DNA from: Promethearchaeota archaeon
GTDB taxonomy: Archaea; Asgardarchaeota; Lokiarchaeia; Sigynarchaeales; SOKP01
DNA length: 54,500 nucleotides
Direction of reading: 5' to 3'
Assembly (NCBI GenBank): GCA_013375495.1
Contig: JABXKC010000028.1
Span: forward strand, 1 to 54,500
In this document: positions 34,532 through 43,500 of the stretch, in pieces
Layout: every line of letters begins with the position of its first letter
How positions within the stretch are numbered: the stretch's first letter is position 1
Made by a program: the position numbers and the translations under genes
The notes under the pieces: generated by a model
Told to the model about the DNA's origin: nothing
Seen by the model: only the letters and a program-made list of their open reading frames with translations
Databases searched by the model: none

Positions 34532-35203
34532 TTAATCAATAATTATATGTTCCAAAATTTGACCAGAAGAATCAAAACACTTTATACTATTAGAAATATT
34601 ATAAGGGTGTGCTAGTAACATGGTAAATCTTCGCTTTTTAAAAACCTCGTTTAATTCCTCGTTAGTTAAGAGGCTTCCTGATGGACGTGAAATAAATGTT
34701 CCCTCGTACGATAAATCTAACGGAATGTTACATGATTGACTTATTATTTCAGCCTGTTTTTTAATATAATTACAAGCTCTTGACGGGAGAATGTATTCGG
34801 ATACAATTCCCTTTTGTACTCCTAATAGTCCTCTGAATTTTTTGGGATGAATTTCTTTACACATGTCAACTAAACCCTCAAGAAAATCTCTCTTAATCAT
34901 AATTTGATTGAATTTCAAATTATTAATTAATAATAGAATTTCATCGATTATTTCTAAAACTGAAACTGTTGAACGTACGCTCCAATTTCGTAATGAAGAG
35001 ACGATCCGACCGAGTTTGAATTTATACTCTTTATTATAATTAATTAAATAAGCTTTCATTTTTTTTGGATATTTTCGAAAATCAACTTCTAACAAAATAT
35101 CATTATCGATTTTAAAATGCAAATGATAATTATCTCCACTAACAGAAATAACCTCTGGAAATTTATCAAGAACTTTTAGATATTCTTCCTTTCGTATATC
35201 CAT
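34532..35203 (-). CDS. UBC/RWD-like domain fused to a degenerate JAMM (MPN) domain
   Basis: Two domains. Residues about 5-95 have an E2/RWD-type pattern: beta strands, then FRKYPKKMKAYLI and a W-containing helix (NWSVRSTVSVLEIIDEIL) resembling the end of ubiquitin-conjugating folds. No catalytic cysteine is at the HPN-C position. Residues 100-223 follow archaeal JAMM proteases such as AF2198 closely: RDFLEGLVDMCKEIHP, GTFISRPSG and AHPYNISNSIKCFDSSG line up with the same stretches. The zinc and catalytic residues are changed: E to K in HPKKF, HxHP to ISRP (171-174), and the distal D to E183. So it should be catalytically dead. It sits 6 bases upstream of hypD. Confidence 0.72.
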   Translation of the reverse strand: MDIRKEEYLKVLDKFPEVISVSGDNYHLHFKIDNDILLEVDFRKYPKKMKAYLINYNKEYKFKLGRIVSSLRNWSVRSTVSVLEIIDEILLLINNLKFNQIMIKRDFLEGLVDMCKEIHPKKFRGLLGVQKGIVSEYILPSRACNYIKKQAEIISQSCNIPLDLSYEGTFISRPSGSLLTNEELNEVFKKRRFTMLLAHPYNISNSIKCFDSSGQILEHIIID

Positions 35204-35441
35204 ACTTTTCTCAAACTGTTACAGATTATTAGATTTTCTATTTAAATTTCAATTTTTAGGAATATTTTAACTTATTCGTGATATAGAAATCTTGTATTTT
35301 CATTATATTATATATGTAGAATTTATTGATAGTTTACCAAATAATAATAATGTAAATTATCTTTATATATAGTAGAAGTTATATAAGAGAATTTGTCTCT
35401 AAAATAAAAATATATTCGATTTAAATTCGAAGTGATGCGAC

Positions 35442-35741
35442 TTGAAAAATGAGTTACAGTTGAATGATGATATTAAAGATAAAATAATATCAATTCTTAT
35501 AAAGCATGGCATCAAAAAGATAATGATTTTTGGATCTTATGCTCGCAATGAAGCGACCCAAAAAAGTGATTTAGATTTAATAGTAGATTTTCCTGATGGA
35601 ACTAGCTTATTAGATCATATTGGTATAGAAATTGAGTTATCAGAAGCTTTAAATATGAAGATCGATCTTTTATCGCGAAATGGAATTAGCCCTTACATAA
35701 AGGACCATGTATTAAAAGAAGCAATCGTGATTTATGAATGA
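35442..35741 (+). CDS. MNT-type nucleotidyltransferase antitoxin (MntA-like)
   Basis: A minimal nucleotidyltransferase of 99 residues. GSYARNEATQKSDLDL (G31-S32, D43, D45) is the polymerase-beta-type active site of MntA, followed by the third acid in MKIDLL. MntA proteins AMPylate a tyrosine of the partner HEPN toxin and so silence it. It starts with TTG at 35442. Its stop overlaps the hepT start by four bases (ATGA), so the two are translationally coupled. A TATA box (TTTATATAT, 35362-35370) lies about 75 bases upstream. Confidence 0.9.
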   Translation: MKNELQLNDDIKDKIISILIKHGIKKIMIFGSYARNEATQKSDLDLIVDFPDGTSLLDHIGIEIELSEALNMKIDLLSRNGISPYIKDHVLKEAIVIYE

Positions 35742-36076
35742 ATGACAAAAGTCACCTCTATTTAAGTCATATACTAGATTCATGCAGGAATATTTTAGAA
35801 TTTACCAAAGATATAGATTTTAAAACTTTCAAAAATAAACGGTTGATTCAAAGTGCTGCAATAAGAGAACTTGAAATCATTGGAGAGGCTACAAAGAACT
35901 TATCGGATGATATAAGAATTCATTCTAAAGAAATACCTTGGAAAAAATTGGCTGGAATGAGAGATAAATTAATCCACGGATATTTCACGGTTGATCTAAA
36001 AGAAGTATGGAATACTATTACGAAAGATATAACTATTCTTAAAGAAGGAATTGAGAAATTATTAGCGAAAATCTGA
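35738..36076 (+). CDS. HEPN-domain RNase toxin (HepT-like, DUF86)
   Basis: A 112-residue helical HEPN protein. RDKLIHGYF (R75, H80, Y82) is the RX4HXY motif that forms the RNase centre and the tyrosine that is AMPylated in HepT. Pairs with MntA directly upstream as a type VII toxin-antitoxin system. Its stop at 36076 abuts the end of hypE (36077), which is convergent. Such pairs are mobile and found in many archaea; the location between hypD and hypE suggests insertion into the hyp region. Confidence 0.92.
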   Translation: MNDKSHLYLSHILDSCRNILEFTKDIDFKTFKNKRLIQSAAIRELEIIGEATKNLSDDIRIHSKEIPWKKLAGMRDKLIHGYFTVDLKEVWNTITKDITILKEGIEKLLAKI

Positions 36077-37129
36077 CTAACAGATTCTAGGTATTGGCTC
36101 ACCTATTGGCATATCTACAAACCGTGTACCCCCTACTATTGTACTTAACATAACTCGTTTTGGATTATCGGATTTCACAATTCCAATTATCTCGGCTTCT
36201 TTTCCAATTGGAGTTGTCTTGATTTTAGCTAAAATGTCTTCTGCCCGATTAGGATCCACGGATAGTAAAGCTCTCCCCTCACTGGCGATTGCATAAGGAT
36301 CTAATCCAAGCATCTCACAGATTGCATTAACTTGCTTTTTAATTGGGATTTTGTCTTCTTCTAAGACAATACTCACATCTGATTTATTTGCCCAATCGTT
36401 TAGAGCTCCTGCTATCCCCCCTCTTGTAGGGTCCTTCATAGCGTGGATGAAATTATTATTAATATCTTCTTTTAGAACATTATAAATATCTAGCAAGTGT
36501 TCAACGTCGGAGTTTAAATCGGTTGAGATGTTTAATCCCTCCCGGCTGCCAATTAATGCAGTACCATGGTCTCCTATACTCCCCGTTATTATAATGTTAT
36601 CATTTGGTTTTAGGTTGCTGTCTAGCACCTTTATACCTTTGTCTTTGATTCCTATTCCCGTCGTTGCCATTATCATATCATTGAGCGTTCCCTTTGGCAT
36701 TATTTTCGTATCTCCCGCGATTATTGCAACATTTGCCTCTTTCGCTTTAAAGTTGAAAGCGTTCATAATTTTGTCGAGTAGTTCAAATTTAAAGCCTTCT
36801 TCGATGATGACAATTGAAGTCAATGCAATAGGTTGTGCGCCCATCATGATTAAATCGTTTACCGTACCACAAACGCTTAGTGTCCCTAGATTTCCTCCTG
36901 GAAAAAATAAAGGAAAAACGGTATGCCCATCTGCCGTAATAACAACTTCCTTTTCATAATCTTCTAAAGGAATAGTAGCTCCATCATCAAGTTCCTTTAC
37001 TCCTATACCCTCATTCACGTTTTTGAAAGTAATATTTTTGGTAATAAATGAGATGAGTTCATTTGAAAGAACTCCACCTGCACCATGAGCTAATCTAATT
37101 ACATTTGAGCTCATTTTTTTCATACTCAT
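36077..37129 (-). CDS. hypE: [NiFe]-hydrogenase maturation protein HypE
   Basis: HypE dehydrates the thiocarbamate made by HypF into the thiocyanate that donates CN. The family start is seen (RLAHGAGGVLSNELI), with the AIR-synthase-like ATP site (VITADGHTVFPLFFPGGNLGTLSVCGTVND split across residues 65-100), the DPTRGGIAGALND motif, and the C-terminal PRIC whose last residue is the carbamoyl-accepting cysteine. Three in-frame ATGs lie at the start; I take the first. Same strand as hypD and hypF, but separated from hypD by the toxin pair. Confidence 0.96.
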   Translation of the reverse strand: MSMKKMSSNVIRLAHGAGGVLSNELISFITKNITFKNVNEGIGVKELDDGATIPLEDYEKEVVITADGHTVFPLFFPGGNLGTLSVCGTVNDLIMMGAQPIALTSIVIIEEGFKFELLDKIMNAFNFKAKEANVAIIAGDTKIMPKGTLNDMIMATTGIGIKDKGIKVLDSNLKPNDNIIITGSIGDHGTALIGSREGLNISTDLNSDVEHLLDIYNVLKEDINNNFIHAMKDPTRGGIAGALNDWANKSDVSIVLEEDKIPIKKQVNAICEMLGLDPYAIASEGRALLSVDPNRAEDILAKIKTTPIGKEAEIIGIVKSDNPKRVMLSTIVGGTRFVDMPIGEPIPRIC

Positions 37130-37192
37130 ACTAGAAAATAAGAAGTAAAAATTAAAAGCATTTAGATTATAAAATCGTTGCGTTCGTAAGAA

Positions 37193-38797
37193 TTATAATT
37201 TTATTCCATAAGCGTTAATAATATCGGGGAATTTCTTGAGCTCATTTAAAGCTTCGTTTGAAACCGCTTCGTCTAGTGTGATGATTGAAATTGCAATATT
37301 TCCCTTCTCTTTTCTTCCACATTGTAACCCTGCTATGTTTATTCCTTTATTCCCTAAAAAGGTCCCAATCTTCCCGATCACTCCTGGCACATCGTTGTTT
37401 CTTAAAGCAAGCATGTAATTTGTCGGAGCAAAATCGTAAAATAATCCATTTATTTCGACAATTCGTGGATTTTCTGAAAAAACAGTTCCTGCGATTTTAG
37501 TAATAGTTCCATCCTCAGTCATAATAGAAATTTTAATGTAATTTTCGTAATTAATTGGTTTAACGTACTTTTCAACAACAACTTTAATGTCGTTTTCCTT
37601 TAAAATCTCTTCTAAGTTAATGTATGTTATAATCTCTACTAACCTACCATCAAAAAGAGATTGTAATATCACAGCCTTAATTGGTTCAAAATTAGTAAAT
37701 ATCTCTCCTTTATACTTAATTTTCACACTGACAATTTTTGAGAGGTTAAATTGGGTAATGAATTTACTCAAGGAGGCCCCTAATTCTATATAAGGACGAT
37801 ATATATCTGCCATTTCTTCCGACATATTAAAAGAGATATTAACGGCGTCAACGAATATTTTGGAATTAAGCGCTTGGACAATTCTTTCGGCGGCTAATTT
37901 TGCTACTTCAATTTGAGCCTCATATGTATTAGCTCCTAAGTGAGGTGTTGTAATACAATTTTCTAGTCCAATGAATGGTGCATCTTTTGGATCAACTGGT
38001 TCTTTTGAGTATACATCAATACAAGCTCCTCCAATTTTATTATTTTTCAGCGCTTTATATAGTGCTTGTTCATTTACAACTCCTCCTCGAGCGACATTTA
38101 CAATAACTGCAGTAGATTTCATTTTTTCAATTTCTGAATCATTAATTAAATCTTTTGTCTGAGCCGTTAGAGGGACATGAATCGTAATATAATCTGCCCG
38201 CGCTAAAAAATCGTTAAAATTATCTAATAACTCAATACCTAAATCTTGAGCTCGCTTTTTTGGAACAAATCTATCGAATGCAATTACATTCATGTTAAAA
38301 GCTTGACATTTTTTTACAACAGCGGCTCCAATATTCCCTAATCCGATAACTCCTACCGTTTTTCCTTGTAATTCAGAACCTCTTAAGAACTTTTTATCCC
38401 ATTTACCTTCACGCATAGATGAATTCGCCCTATAAACATTTCGAGCAAAATTTAGCATGAGGCCTATAGTTAACTCAACTACCGCATTAGTATTACCTAA
38501 GGGAGTTATTAAAACAACTATTCCATGTTTATTACACTCATCAATATTGATGTTATCGTAACCTGTTCCAGCTCGAACAATAACTTTCAGTTTTTTACCC
38601 GCCTTTATTACTTCCGGAGTGATTTTAGTAGCGCTCCTAACGATAATTCCATCGAATTTCTCTATAATTTCAAGAAGTTCTTTTTTACTTGTTTTATCTT
38701 TGAGCGTGATTTCAAAATTTTTGAACTTTTTTAAAATCTCAACTCCTTCTTGAGCTAATCCATCAGATACTAAAATATTGTAATTCTTCAATTCCAT
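37193..38797 (-). CDS. serA: D-3-phosphoglycerate dehydrogenase
   Basis: First step of serine synthesis, from 3-phosphoglycerate. A long-form SerA of 534 residues: catalytic and NAD-binding domains (GKTVGVIGLGNIGAAV; the catalytic Arg in VNVARGGVV and His in TPHLGANT), an intervening ASB domain (about 320-450), and a C-terminal ACT domain (NDVPGVIGKIGTFLGNKGINIAGL), where serine would bind for feedback control. It provides serine for the cysE-cysK pathway elsewhere in the window. Single gene between hypE and the Fe-S/flavin dehydrogenase genes. Confidence 0.95.
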   Translation of the reverse strand: MELKNYNILVSDGLAQEGVEILKKFKNFEITLKDKTSKKELLEIIEKFDGIIVRSATKITPEVIKAGKKLKVIVRAGTGYDNINIDECNKHGIVVLITPLGNTNAVVELTIGLMLNFARNVYRANSSMREGKWDKKFLRGSELQGKTVGVIGLGNIGAAVVKKCQAFNMNVIAFDRFVPKKRAQDLGIELLDNFNDFLARADYITIHVPLTAQTKDLINDSEIEKMKSTAVIVNVARGGVVNEQALYKALKNNKIGGACIDVYSKEPVDPKDAPFIGLENCITTPHLGANTYEAQIEVAKLAAERIVQALNSKIFVDAVNISFNMSEEMADIYRPYIELGASLSKFITQFNLSKIVSVKIKYKGEIFTNFEPIKAVILQSLFDGRLVEIITYINLEEILKENDIKVVVEKYVKPINYENYIKISIMTEDGTITKIAGTVFSENPRIVEINGLFYDFAPTNYMLALRNNDVPGVIGKIGTFLGNKGINIAGLQCGRKEKGNIAISIITLDEAVSNEALNELKKFPDIINAYGIKL

Positions 38798-38985
38798 AAG
38801 CTTTCAAACCTTAGAGCGATTAAAATATAATTCAACGCTTATTAGAAATAAATACTGTGGATTTATTATTTTTTCGTTTCAAAAATCTAGCTCATAGCGG
38901 TATTTAAAAGTATGAGTAAAATAAGTAGAGTATAAAAAGTTGATATAAAATTAAAAAAATAAAAGTTTTAATAAAGATAAAAAAA

Positions 38986-40347
38986 TTATTTATAAAATTC
39001 GCAATCCTCAAGAATTTGGGACAAATCAATAACAGGTAGGCTTGAATTCGTGTCTTCAGCTGCTAAAGCGAGGTTGTTTTTACAAAAAACGCAAGCGCTT
39101 ACAAGAGCTTCTGCATTTGTTTCTAAAGCTTCTTTTAACCTATCCTCATTAATATCTTCCCAACATGCAGTAGTTTCATCTAACCGATTACTTGCGATAT
39201 CAGTAGAAATATTCCCATAAAGAGCGCGGACACCACCACCAGCTCCACAGCACCACGACATTTCTCTGTTGTGTTTCATTTCGACTAACTTAACGCCTTC
39301 AATCATGTCGATAAGTTCTCTTGGTTCGTCGTAGATGTCAGAATATCTTCCTAAATGGCAAGGATCGTGATACGTAACAATTAATGGATTTTCTTTTGTT
39401 CGTTTCGTGTATCTTATTTTAATACCATTTTCTTTAGCATACTTAGGTACAAATTGAACCATGTGAGAAAGTTCAAAACCGAGATCACCTTTTATAAATT
39501 TTGGATATTCCGTTGTAAATGTAGAAAAACAACCAGCACAAGAAAAGACGATTTCATTCACCCCAAGTTTACGAATCATGTCAGTGTTATACTTAACTAA
39601 TTCAACAGCTTCATCTTCTAATCCTGTTCTGAATAATACTGATCCACAACAATATTCATCGGGAAAAACAATGAATGGCACTCCCATTTTGTCTAATATT
39701 CTACTTGTTGCTGTACTTAGTTCATTATTCCTATAAGCAGAGGTGCATCCAACAAAGTAACCAATTAAATGTTCTTCAATATCACTTGCTTTTAATTCTC
39801 CTGACGCTATTTTTCTAGCATGTTCAGCTCCACGTTCATATGCCATATGACCTTCATCACATGATTGAGAATTACACCAATTAAATCGATCAGTTCCACT
39901 TTCAAGAAATGGATTTTTGTTCGTTAATATTGAATTCTTAAGGATTTGTAATTTCTCTGGCATTACACCTTTCCTAACGGCAGTTCTTCTATAATTTTGA
40001 AAGACTTCTAAAGTATCGATTCCTGAAGGACACACAGTTCTACAATTACCGCATAGCATACACTGGTAAATTGCATCGATTATTTGCTCTTTGTCAAAAT
40101 CTATTTCCCTTTTCTTTAAAGATTTAAGAATTCTGTTTCGACCACCAGCATAATCTCTCTCAGCGTAAGTCGTATTATAAACCCTACAAACAAGACGACA
40201 ATAACCACATTGAGTGCAACGTTCGTAATCTTCATCAGCTTTAGAATCGGGATCAACTAGATTATCTTGATCAGGAGCAAATATGCCTGATACAGGAGGA
40301 CCAGTAGTTACTACTTTTTTTACATCGTCTCTTATTTTTTCATTCAT
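38986..40347 (-). CDS. HdrD/GlcF-like Fe-S oxidoreductase
   Basis: Fe-S protein of 453 residues. The N-terminal ferredoxin pair (CTQCGYCRLVC; CMLCGNCRTVC, where the usual fourth Cys is in a CPSG context) is followed by two CCG domains (CCGSVLF with CAGCFSTF; CCGAGGGVRALYG with CVFCKNN). This is the layout of GlcF/LldE/HdrD subunits that take electrons from an FAD dehydrogenase. It lies 33 bases after the FAD-oxidase gene, and its ATG follows a GAGGT ribosome site. Last gene of the membrane redox operon. Likely role: pass electrons from a 2-hydroxyacid to a membrane carrier or to a thiol. Confidence 0.88.
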   Translation of the reverse strand: MNEKIRDDVKKVVTTGPPVSGIFAPDQDNLVDPDSKADEDYERCTQCGYCRLVCRVYNTTYAERDYAGGRNRILKSLKKREIDFDKEQIIDAIYQCMLCGNCRTVCPSGIDTLEVFQNYRRTAVRKGVMPEKLQILKNSILTNKNPFLESGTDRFNWCNSQSCDEGHMAYERGAEHARKIASGELKASDIEEHLIGYFVGCTSAYRNNELSTATSRILDKMGVPFIVFPDEYCCGSVLFRTGLEDEAVELVKYNTDMIRKLGVNEIVFSCAGCFSTFTTEYPKFIKGDLGFELSHMVQFVPKYAKENGIKIRYTKRTKENPLIVTYHDPCHLGRYSDIYDEPRELIDMIEGVKLVEMKHNREMSWCCGAGGGVRALYGNISTDIASNRLDETTACWEDINEDRLKEALETNAEALVSACVFCKNNLALAAEDTNSSLPVIDLSQILEDCEFYK

Positions 40348-40380
40348 TTTTATTTTTACCTCACTTCATTATTTAAAATT

Positions 40381-41832
40381 TTAGGCTGTTTTATAAAGAA
40401 GTTTAGCTATCCAAAAGAGTAATCCAAGTCGCCAAGGTCTCATTTTTGCTTTTACTAATCTATAAGAATTTACAAGATCTTCAGGATCAAGTTTATTCTT
40501 CAATTTTCGCAAGTAGTCTGCTCTTTCCGGATTATATTTCAGAAAATATTGCGTATTTACAACACCTAAGGTATATAAACTGTCTTTATTTTTGTAATTG
40601 TAATTTGTAATGTCATTAAATACCGCCTTAATCCCAAAAAATTCTCGCGAGTTAGCGATATCTGAGAGCCCAAAAAGTTTAATTCTATTTTCTCCTTTGG
40701 CTCCAGACATAACATACATCGCATTTCGATATCTTTGCTTAGAAGTCTTTTCCAAATAGAAGTTGTAAAAATCTTCCACTCTATTATCAGAAACAAGATA
40801 CTCTTGAAAAACTAAGTTTTGACACCATCGACTGACATTTACTTCAGTATCAGCTATGTCCCGCCATTTTTCTTTTAAGTACCATTCTTCTACAGCAAGT
40901 CCATCTAGTTTCGACGCAGTATCTTTAGCAAAAGAGACACTTTGAGAAGTTACGCTAGGTGTATCAGAATATACCGCAAAGACGAAATAAGCTCGAGCTG
41001 GATATGTCCAATGGGCATATTTCTCAAAACTCTTATCTGATAGTGAAAGGAAAAACGGTTTGCTTGTATCATTATTTTTCAAAATTCGAAAAAATTCGAT
41101 CGCAGTTTTAAAGGTATTAAACCCATAACCACCATATGCCATTGATTCATTAAGCGAGGTTACCTCCATTTCTACTTCTGCTACAGCGCCAAATATGCCA
41201 AAAGAGCCTATTATATCATCAAACGATAAGTCTCCTTGTGAATCTTTAGTGATTGTTTCGACAGTACCGTCAGGTTTTACAAAAACTACGGAACGTATTA
41301 CATCCTTCATTATTCCATTTCTTAAAACACCAACTCCTGCTTTACCAGAAGTAACGACAAATCCACCAACACAGCTAGATTTATAACTGGTAGGGTAAGA
41401 TTTTGGACCTAATCCATACTCAAGAAGAGCTTCTATAAGTCTTAGCCAAGAAATCCCAGCATCGCATTTGATTGTCATATTTGCAGGATCAATGTTATGA
41501 ATTTTATCCATTCTTCGCATGTCAATTACTACACCGCCTTTAGTAGGTGTTGATGCGGAATAACAGGAACTTCCTGCTGCCCGTATAGTAACTGGAATCG
41601 AATGTTCTCTGCATTTCTTCATCAATTTTGAGAGTTCTTCTGTATTACCTGGACGGATTACATGAGTTGCTTTGAACTCTTCTTTGAATTTATAATGATA
41701 CTTTGGGAGTAACGAGAGATCTCCTGTGGTCGCTTCAATATCGTAAGGATCCGTGCTAACATGAGAAGGAGGAATAAATTCTTTAACTTCTTCAGTAAAA
41801 TTCCCTTTTTCTATATTTTTAGTTTCACTCAT
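40381..41832 (-). CDS. FAD-linked dehydrogenase (GlcD/D-lactate dehydrogenase-like)
   Basis: A 483-residue FAD-binding-4 (VAO/PCMH) oxidoreductase. The FAD site is seen in PVTIRAAGSSCYSASTP with VVIDMRRMDKI, and later GGFVVTSGKAGVGVLRNG. The C-terminal half is the substrate/cap region. Typical partners use D-lactate, glycolate or alkyl-glycerol compounds. Here it precedes the HdrD/GlcF-like gene by 33 bases, as glcD precedes glcF. A GAGGTG ribosome site is present. The substrate cannot be read from the sequence. The gene follows a membrane protein gene at 18 bases, tying the dehydrogenase to the membrane genes. Confidence 0.86.
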   Translation of the reverse strand: MSETKNIEKGNFTEEVKEFIPPSHVSTDPYDIEATTGDLSLLPKYHYKFKEEFKATHVIRPGNTEELSKLMKKCREHSIPVTIRAAGSSCYSASTPTKGGVVIDMRRMDKIHNIDPANMTIKCDAGISWLRLIEALLEYGLGPKSYPTSYKSSCVGGFVVTSGKAGVGVLRNGIMKDVIRSVVFVKPDGTVETITKDSQGDLSFDDIIGSFGIFGAVAEVEMEVTSLNESMAYGGYGFNTFKTAIEFFRILKNNDTSKPFFLSLSDKSFEKYAHWTYPARAYFVFAVYSDTPSVTSQSVSFAKDTASKLDGLAVEEWYLKEKWRDIADTEVNVSRWCQNLVFQEYLVSDNRVEDFYNFYLEKTSKQRYRNAMYVMSGAKGENRIKLFGLSDIANSREFFGIKAVFNDITNYNYKNKDSLYTLGVVNTQYFLKYNPERADYLRKLKNKLDPEDLVNSYRLVKAKMRPWRLGLLFWIAKLLYKTA

Positions 41833-41850
41833 TTTCTTTTACACCTCGTA

Positions 41851-42414
41851 TTATAAAAAGAGCCCTAATAAAAAGGCACCCCACCAACCAGATAATGTAA
41901 AATATCCAGTTAATCTTGCCAGATTTCGTTGTCCCGCAGCTCCAAACAAAAAGCTTGCGGAACCGGTCATCAAGCCAGTAGCTCCAAGCATAATATGTAG
42001 GGTGTGGACCATTCCAGAATAATTCAGTATTTCTGTTGGAGTCAAAAATACTAATAGAATAACGTTGATAATTGTAACAATTAAAGATCCTCCTGCGAAA
42101 TAACCATGCCACACAACATATTTATGCTCGTCATATAACACAAGAATCGTTCCTATAGACAACGAAATTAAAGCTGGCAACCCTAATATCAGTCCTACAT
42201 GCCAACTATCGCTAGTACTGTCAATGATTTCAATACCATTTGATATCATATCAAAGACTACTATTACCGTCATCAAAACTCCAAAAATAATTATCAAAAT
42301 CCAAATTAAAGCTTTCGATTGATCTTGTTTTCTAAAGTTCAATGTTAATATTAGTGCTATAAATATCGCAACAGCTACAAATGAAAGAATTATTTGTATT
42401 TCATATGATACCAT
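41851..42414 (-). CDS. Six-helix membrane protein with several histidines
   Basis: A 187-residue integral membrane protein with about six spans. Histidines lie at or within the membrane ends: SWHVGLIL, DEHKYVVWHGYF and MVHTLHIMLG. They could bind heme or support quinone chemistry, and the general form recalls DUF420/CtaM-type helpers of heme-copper oxidases, though I cannot claim homology. Its position between the UbiA-type heme O synthase and the FAD dehydrogenase argues that it belongs to the same electron-transfer unit. An AAGGT ribosome site precedes the ATG. Confidence 0.7.
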   Translation of the reverse strand: MVSYEIQIILSFVAVAIFIALILTLNFRKQDQSKALIWILIIIFGVLMTVIVVFDMISNGIEIIDSTSDSWHVGLILGLPALISLSIGTILVLYDEHKYVVWHGYFAGGSLIVTIINVILLVFLTPTEILNYSGMVHTLHIMLGATGLMTGSASFLFGAAGQRNLARLTGYFTLSGWWGAFLLGLFL

Positions 42415-42536
42415 ACATTTGACCTTTTCTTATTTTTTTAATTCAAATCTATTTTTAATTAAATTGTAATATTCTGTATATTCATTCAAAATGTTAATTA
42501 AACATTTTATTGTAATTTGTAAATTTAGAACGATCA

Positions 42537-43418
42537 TTAGAAAAGAACCCCCAAAAAGACGATTAAAAACCCGAGAAGCATGTAGAGAGACGCAATTTTA
42601 AAAATTAGGAAAGTAAGTTTATTTAAAGGTTTTAGTAAATTCTTTATTACCATAACTATCATTACCGCACAACAAATTCCCCATATAATCCTTATAAAAG
42701 CGTTCGCTCCTAACAGTCTAATTGCCTCGTAAAGCGCTAGACTACTAATAAATGCTCCAATAGCGATAACTCGCATGGTTTCGGTTTCTGAACTCACTAT
42801 TGGCCACATAGGTACTCCCGCATCTTTATATCCTTTAAAATTTTTAGGGATCAAAGCTATTGTAAGTATGTGAACGGGAATCCAAGCTAGAATGAAAATG
42901 AGAAATAGAAATCCAATCCAATCTAAACTTCCCAATATTGCTGTCCTACCCGCCCAAGCCGGAAGACCACCTGCTATTCCTCCAAAAATAATGCTAAATT
43001 TAGTTCTTCTTTTCAAAAGAATGCTATAAACTACAACATCAAAAAAGAATCCGAAAAATATTATTATTGCTGTTAACCAGTTTAGAGTAAAAACCGCAAG
43101 AAGTATTCCCGCTACTGTTAAAATGATACCGATTGTAAGAACTGTAGATGCTGTAACTTTACCGCTTGGCAAGGGTCGATCCTTCGTCCGTTCCATTATT
43201 GCGTCAATATCTTTATCTATATACATATTTAGTACGGTAGAACCTGACACTGCAAGATATATTGCTATAGCCAAATGAATTAAATTGAACCAGTTAATCT
43301 CGATTAGTAAACTGAAAGCAGTAATTAAATAGCATAATATTCCAGTATAAAGGAGAAGTATGGTTTGTCTAGCTTTTATTAGTTCCCCAAACAGAGAAAA
43401 AACATTTTTCAAGTTCAA
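42537..43418 (-). CDS. ctaB: UbiA prenyltransferase, protoheme IX farnesyltransferase-like (heme O synthase)
   Basis: A polytopic UbiA-family enzyme of 293 residues. The Asp-rich motif reads NMYIDKDIDAIMERTKDRPLPSG and a second loop gives YKDAGVPMWP, the two signatures of CtaB/CyoE, which adds a farnesyl group to heme b to make heme O. The GGIAGGLPAWAG segment also fits. Start TTG at 43418 with an upstream CAGGA. It lies between two polytopic proteins with membrane histidines, which supports a heme-dependent membrane enzyme. A menaquinone- or lipid-type prenyltransferase cannot be excluded. Confidence 0.8.
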   Translation of the reverse strand: MNLKNVFSLFGELIKARQTILLLYTGILCYLITAFSLLIEINWFNLIHLAIAIYLAVSGSTVLNMYIDKDIDAIMERTKDRPLPSGKVTASTVLTIGIILTVAGILLAVFTLNWLTAIIIFFGFFFDVVVYSILLKRRTKFSIIFGGIAGGLPAWAGRTAILGSLDWIGFLFLIFILAWIPVHILTIALIPKNFKGYKDAGVPMWPIVSSETETMRVIAIGAFISSLALYEAIRLLGANAFIRIIWGICCAVMIVMVIKNLLKPLNKLTFLIFKIASLYMLLGFLIVFLGVLF

Positions 43419-43500
43419 GAGTAATCCTGCTTTTTAACGAATTATTTTAAATTTATATCTTCAATTTATCCAATACAACAGTTTAATATTAATTTTTTTT

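Noticed and set aside
38986..41832. Reading the FAD dehydrogenase and Fe-S pair as a proven lactate dehydrogenase.
   Set aside because: Family similarity fits several 2-hydroxyacid or alkyl substrates, and no substrate-binding residue could be assigned.
41825..42112. Open frame of 95 codons on the minus strand, alternative frame.
   Set aside because: It is a shadow of the six-helix membrane protein gene; composition rich in Trp/Phe/Tyr is as expected for the wrong frame.
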